The notes below the pieces were generated by a model. It was not told the origin of the DNA and did no database searches. It saw nothing but the letters and a program-made list of their open reading frames with translations. A stretch of DNA of 16,747 nucleotides, taken from CAYYGL01 sp964471235 (lineage in GTDB: Bacteria; Calditrichota; Calditrichia; RBG-13-44-9; J075). This document shows, one piece after another, positions 14,965-16,747 of the stretch (positions within the stretch are counted from its first letter, which is position 1; the number at the start of each line of letters is the position of its first letter). Where the stretch lies: positions 1 through 16,747 of the forward strand of contig CAYYGL010000107.1 in NCBI GenBank assembly GCA_964471235.1, given 5' to 3'. A program made the position numbers and the translations under genes.

Positions 14965-15708
14965 TTCCTTGGATAACATTCTTCTCAAGCGCTCGATAGT
15001 CTCCGAATGAATCTGCGAAATGCGGGATTCGGAAACGTTCAAGAACCTTCCAATCTCTTTGAAAGTTAAATGCTCATAATAATACAGGGTAATCGCCAGA
15101 CGGGATTTTTCCGGCAATTGCTTGATAACTTTTACTAACAAGGCTTTCATCTCCTCTTCTTCGATATTTTCCAGGGGGTTGGAAGACCCTGTATCTTCGA
15201 TGGTTTCATACAGGTTGTGGTCATCAAAATTGGGATTGGGTTTGTCAAGAGACATCATCGAGGTGCGGTTTAACTGGGATTGCCATTGGTGATATTCGGC
15301 TTCCGTAATCCCCAGGTATCCGGCAATGGCCTGATCGCTGACTTCACCCCGGTTCAGTTGTTCCAGTTCTTCCACTACTTTTTTAATTTTATTGGATTTA
15401 GAACGTAGGGACCGGGGGATCCAATCCTGCTTGCGCAGTTCGTCGATGATGGCGCCTCGAATTCGGGGAATGGCGTACGTTTCGAACTTGATGCCAAAAT
15501 AGGGGTTATAGCGGTCGAGGGCTTCGCTTAATCCGATAACCCCGATATTGTCCAGGTCTTCCCGATCCACATTACTGGGCATGGTCTTGAATAGCTTGTT
15601 GACCACATAGTGAACCAACCCTAAATACTTGACCATCAACTTGTCACGCAAGTGGGGAGATTTCTCCTTGTAGAAAGCCTGCCATGTGGCATCAACTTGT
15701 GTCTTCAT
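14953..15708 (-). CDS. fliA: Flagellar sigma factor FliA (sigma-28/WhiG type)
   Basis: The 251 residues are the usual length. Region 2 is at ~20-95 (YVVNKLF, DREDLDNIGVIGLSEALDRY, FETYAIPRIRGAIIDELRKQDWIPRS), region 3 at ~100-155 and region 4 at ~195-248 (LPEKSRLAITLYYYE, LTFKEIGRFLNVSESRISQI). The IDELRKQDW(I/V)PRS segment is diagnostic of the FliA/SigD/WhiG group. It would direct RNA polymerase to late flagellar promoters, normally held back by FlgM until the hook is complete; no flgM is in the window. AGGGGC precedes the ATG at a suitable distance. It is 14 bases after the small membrane protein gene. I see no convincing sigma-28 promoter (TAAA-N15-GCCGATAA) inside the window, so its targets are probably elsewhere. 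Confidence 0.96.
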   Translation of the reverse strand: MKTQVDATWQAFYKEKSPHLRDKLMVKYLGLVHYVVNKLFKTMPSNVDREDLDNIGVIGLSEALDRYNPYFGIKFETYAIPRIRGAIIDELRKQDWIPRSLRSKSNKIKKVVEELEQLNRGEVSDQAIAGYLGITEAEYHQWQSQLNRTSMMSLDKPNPNFDDHNLYETIEDTGSSNPLENIEEEEMKALLVKVIKQLPEKSRLAITLYYYEHLTFKEIGRFLNVSESRISQIHSETIERLRRMLSKELTT

Positions 15709-15722
15709 GATTGCCCCTGTCC

Positions 15723-15977
15723 TTATTCTGTTTTAGGTGACGATTGCTTCAGCATGTCTTTGTGACGACCACCTTCCTGTTGTTCCATTTGCGCCCTCAA
15801 CATGCTGTAAGTACTTTGATTATATATGAGAAATATTAGCAAAATCAGTACCGAAAAGATCAGATAAATCACAAAAGCACGAATGAAATTATCTACCAGG
15901 GGTAATCGCAGATAAAATCCGGTTAGTAGAGCTATTAAAAACACTAACATAGTGAACTTGAACGGTAACTTGTTCAT
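15723..15977 (-). CDS. Small two-helix membrane protein in the flhG-fliA gap
   Basis: I do not recognise this 84-residue protein. It has two hydrophobic helices (~8-25, FTMLVFLIALLTGFYL, and ~33-52, AFVIYLIFSVLILLIFL) joined by a short loop (RLPLVDNFIR), then a polar C-terminal tail of ~30 residues rich in Gln, Glu and Lys. The tail, following YNQSTYSMLRAQMEQQ, should be cytoplasmic. The gene starts 4 bases after the flhG stop, with a purine-rich GAGAGGTGAGG covering the junction, and ends 14 bases before fliA, so it is co-translated with both. A job linked to FlhG or export-gate function is likely from position only. The spacing, ribosome site and conserved strand support a real gene. Confidence 0.85.
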   Translation of the reverse strand: MNKLPFKFTMLVFLIALLTGFYLRLPLVDNFIRAFVIYLIFSVLILLIFLIYNQSTYSMLRAQMEQQEGGRHKDMLKQSSPKTE

Positions 15978-15981
15978 AACC

Positions 15982-16747
15982 TCACCTCTCCATATTTAAG
16001 GGTTGACTTTCCCTGTCCGATCCCTCGGCAGGGGTTGATTGAAGAAACATTGTGGCGATTTTTTCGACAGCCTGTCTCGCCGGGATGTCAAACCCTTCCT
16101 CCCAGAATGGCGCCTGGCGGCTGATGGCTTCTTTCAACTCCAGATCAAACGGAATCATTCCTGTCAGGGGCACGGTGAACTTCAGGAAATGCTCCAGCGC
16201 CATATTCAATTTCCGATGAGCCTCTTCTCCTTCTGTTAGGGTAAGTAATTGATTGAATAATACCTGGAATTTAGCTTTCGAGGTGAATAAGCGGGCGGCT
16301 TTCAAAAAAGTATAGGTGTCGATAATGGCGGTGGGTTCGTTAAAACTCACCACTACAACACTCGCTGCTGCCTGTAATATACTCACATTCCACCCGTTCA
16401 AACCGGTCTGAGTATCCAGGATGATGTGATGATATGGGGGATGTATCCTTCGGATAAAATCCAGTAAGGTAAAGATGTTGTGTTGAATGCCCTCTTGTGA
16501 TGCGTTGTCCGGTTCCTCATTAGGGAACAAATCCCACCCCTCATTCAGCGAAGTAAAGGATGCTTTTGTCGGCTTCAGACCGCTGTGGAGCGCCTGGCGA
16601 ACAGTATACAGCGGGGTGGTATTGGTAAGCACGTGCAATGAGGGGGTATTCAGGTTGGCATCGATCAGCAGTACCCGGGCACCTTTGTCGGTAAGGGCAG
16701 CCGCCAGTTGCACGGATAAGAATCTTTTGACCACACCGCCTTTACCG
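15982..16747 (-). CDS. flhG: FlhG/MinD-like ATPase with altered P-loop (5' partial)
   Basis: The frame runs off the window end; 254 codons are visible. The first residues are the deviant Walker A, GKGGVVKRFLSVQLAAAL. The usual form is GKGGVGK(S/T), so the last Gly is Val and the Mg-binding Ser/Thr is Arg, while both Lys are kept. LLIDANLNTPSLHVL stands in place of the switch I form DADLG.ANLDVLLG, and HIILDTQTGL replaces the switch II DTGAG. NEPTAIIDTYTFLKAA is the FlhG mark after it, and AISRQAP the late motif. FlhG controls flagellar number and site with FlhF and the C-ring. I see no clear membrane-targeting amphipathic helix at the C-terminus. It may be a partner-binding, non-hydrolysing form; this is inference. 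The stop lies 4 bases before the next gene. Its true start, and flhF, should be to the right of the window. Confidence 0.88.
   Translation of the reverse strand, partial: GKGGVVKRFLSVQLAAALTDKGARVLLIDANLNTPSLHVLTNTTPLYTVRQALHSGLKPTKASFTSLNEGWDLFPNEEPDNASQEGIQHNIFTLLDFIRRIHPPYHHIILDTQTGLNGWNVSILQAAASVVVVSFNEPTAIIDTYTFLKAARLFTSKAKFQVLFNQLLTLTEGEEAHRKLNMALEHFLKFTVPLTGMIPFDLELKEAISRQAPFWEEGFDIPARQAVEKIATMFLQSTPAEGSDRESQPLNMER

Overview
The window looks like part of a motile, Gram-negative-type bacterium of the FCB assemblage, probably near Calditrichota/KSB1. This is inference. The first gene ends in the NPFNPST-type C-terminal sorting domain typical of secreted proteins in those groups, and the right half is a flagellar regulatory cluster. 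No rRNA, tRNA, CRISPR array, transposase or integrase was seen.

Left part (1-2389): the 3' end of a large secreted protein gene on the + strand. Its protein has FG-GAP/VCBS calcium loops, an ASPIC/UnbV domain, Ig-like domains with a propeller-like insertion, and a C-terminal sorting domain. A strong intrinsic terminator follows. The first ~360 bases are AT-rich (about 36% GC by hand count) and the rest is GC-richer (about 55% over the next 180 bases), with the change inside the gene.

Middle part (2390-6216): an AT-rich three-gene + strand cassette made of a GT4 glycosyltransferase, a PAPS-type sulfotransferase and a Wzx-like flippase. Together they suggest assembly, sulfation and export of a surface glycan. 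The starts of these genes lack clear Shine-Dalgarno sequences, unlike most genes to the right. A small convergent PspC-domain membrane protein gene follows, then about 480 bases without a believable gene that hold an imperfect inverted repeat.

Right part (6944-16747): a long run of nine genes, all on the - strand. In transcription order they are FlhG-like ATPase (5' end outside the window), a small two-helix membrane protein, sigma factor FliA, an HDOD protein, a GAF histidine kinase, a membrane protein joining a periplasmic AMIN/TPR-like region to a cytoplasmic SwrB/DUF6115-like tail, a FliK-like protein, a receiver/histidine-kinase-like protein, and FapA (DUF342). Most junctions are overlaps or very short gaps. 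The two wider gaps flank the HDOD gene and contain possible control elements.

The notable theme is degenerate nucleotide-binding motifs. The FlhG P-loop reads GKGGVVKR instead of GKGGVGK(S/T). The receiver/kinase protein has lost the N-box Asn and the DxGxG motif. The GAF kinase is only partly altered. Together with the AMIN-TPR-SwrB fusion and the FliK-like protein, this suggests a lineage-specific checkpoint that couples envelope state, flagellar number or site, export switching and late-gene transcription. That is a hypothesis from gene content and motifs, not a demonstrated system.
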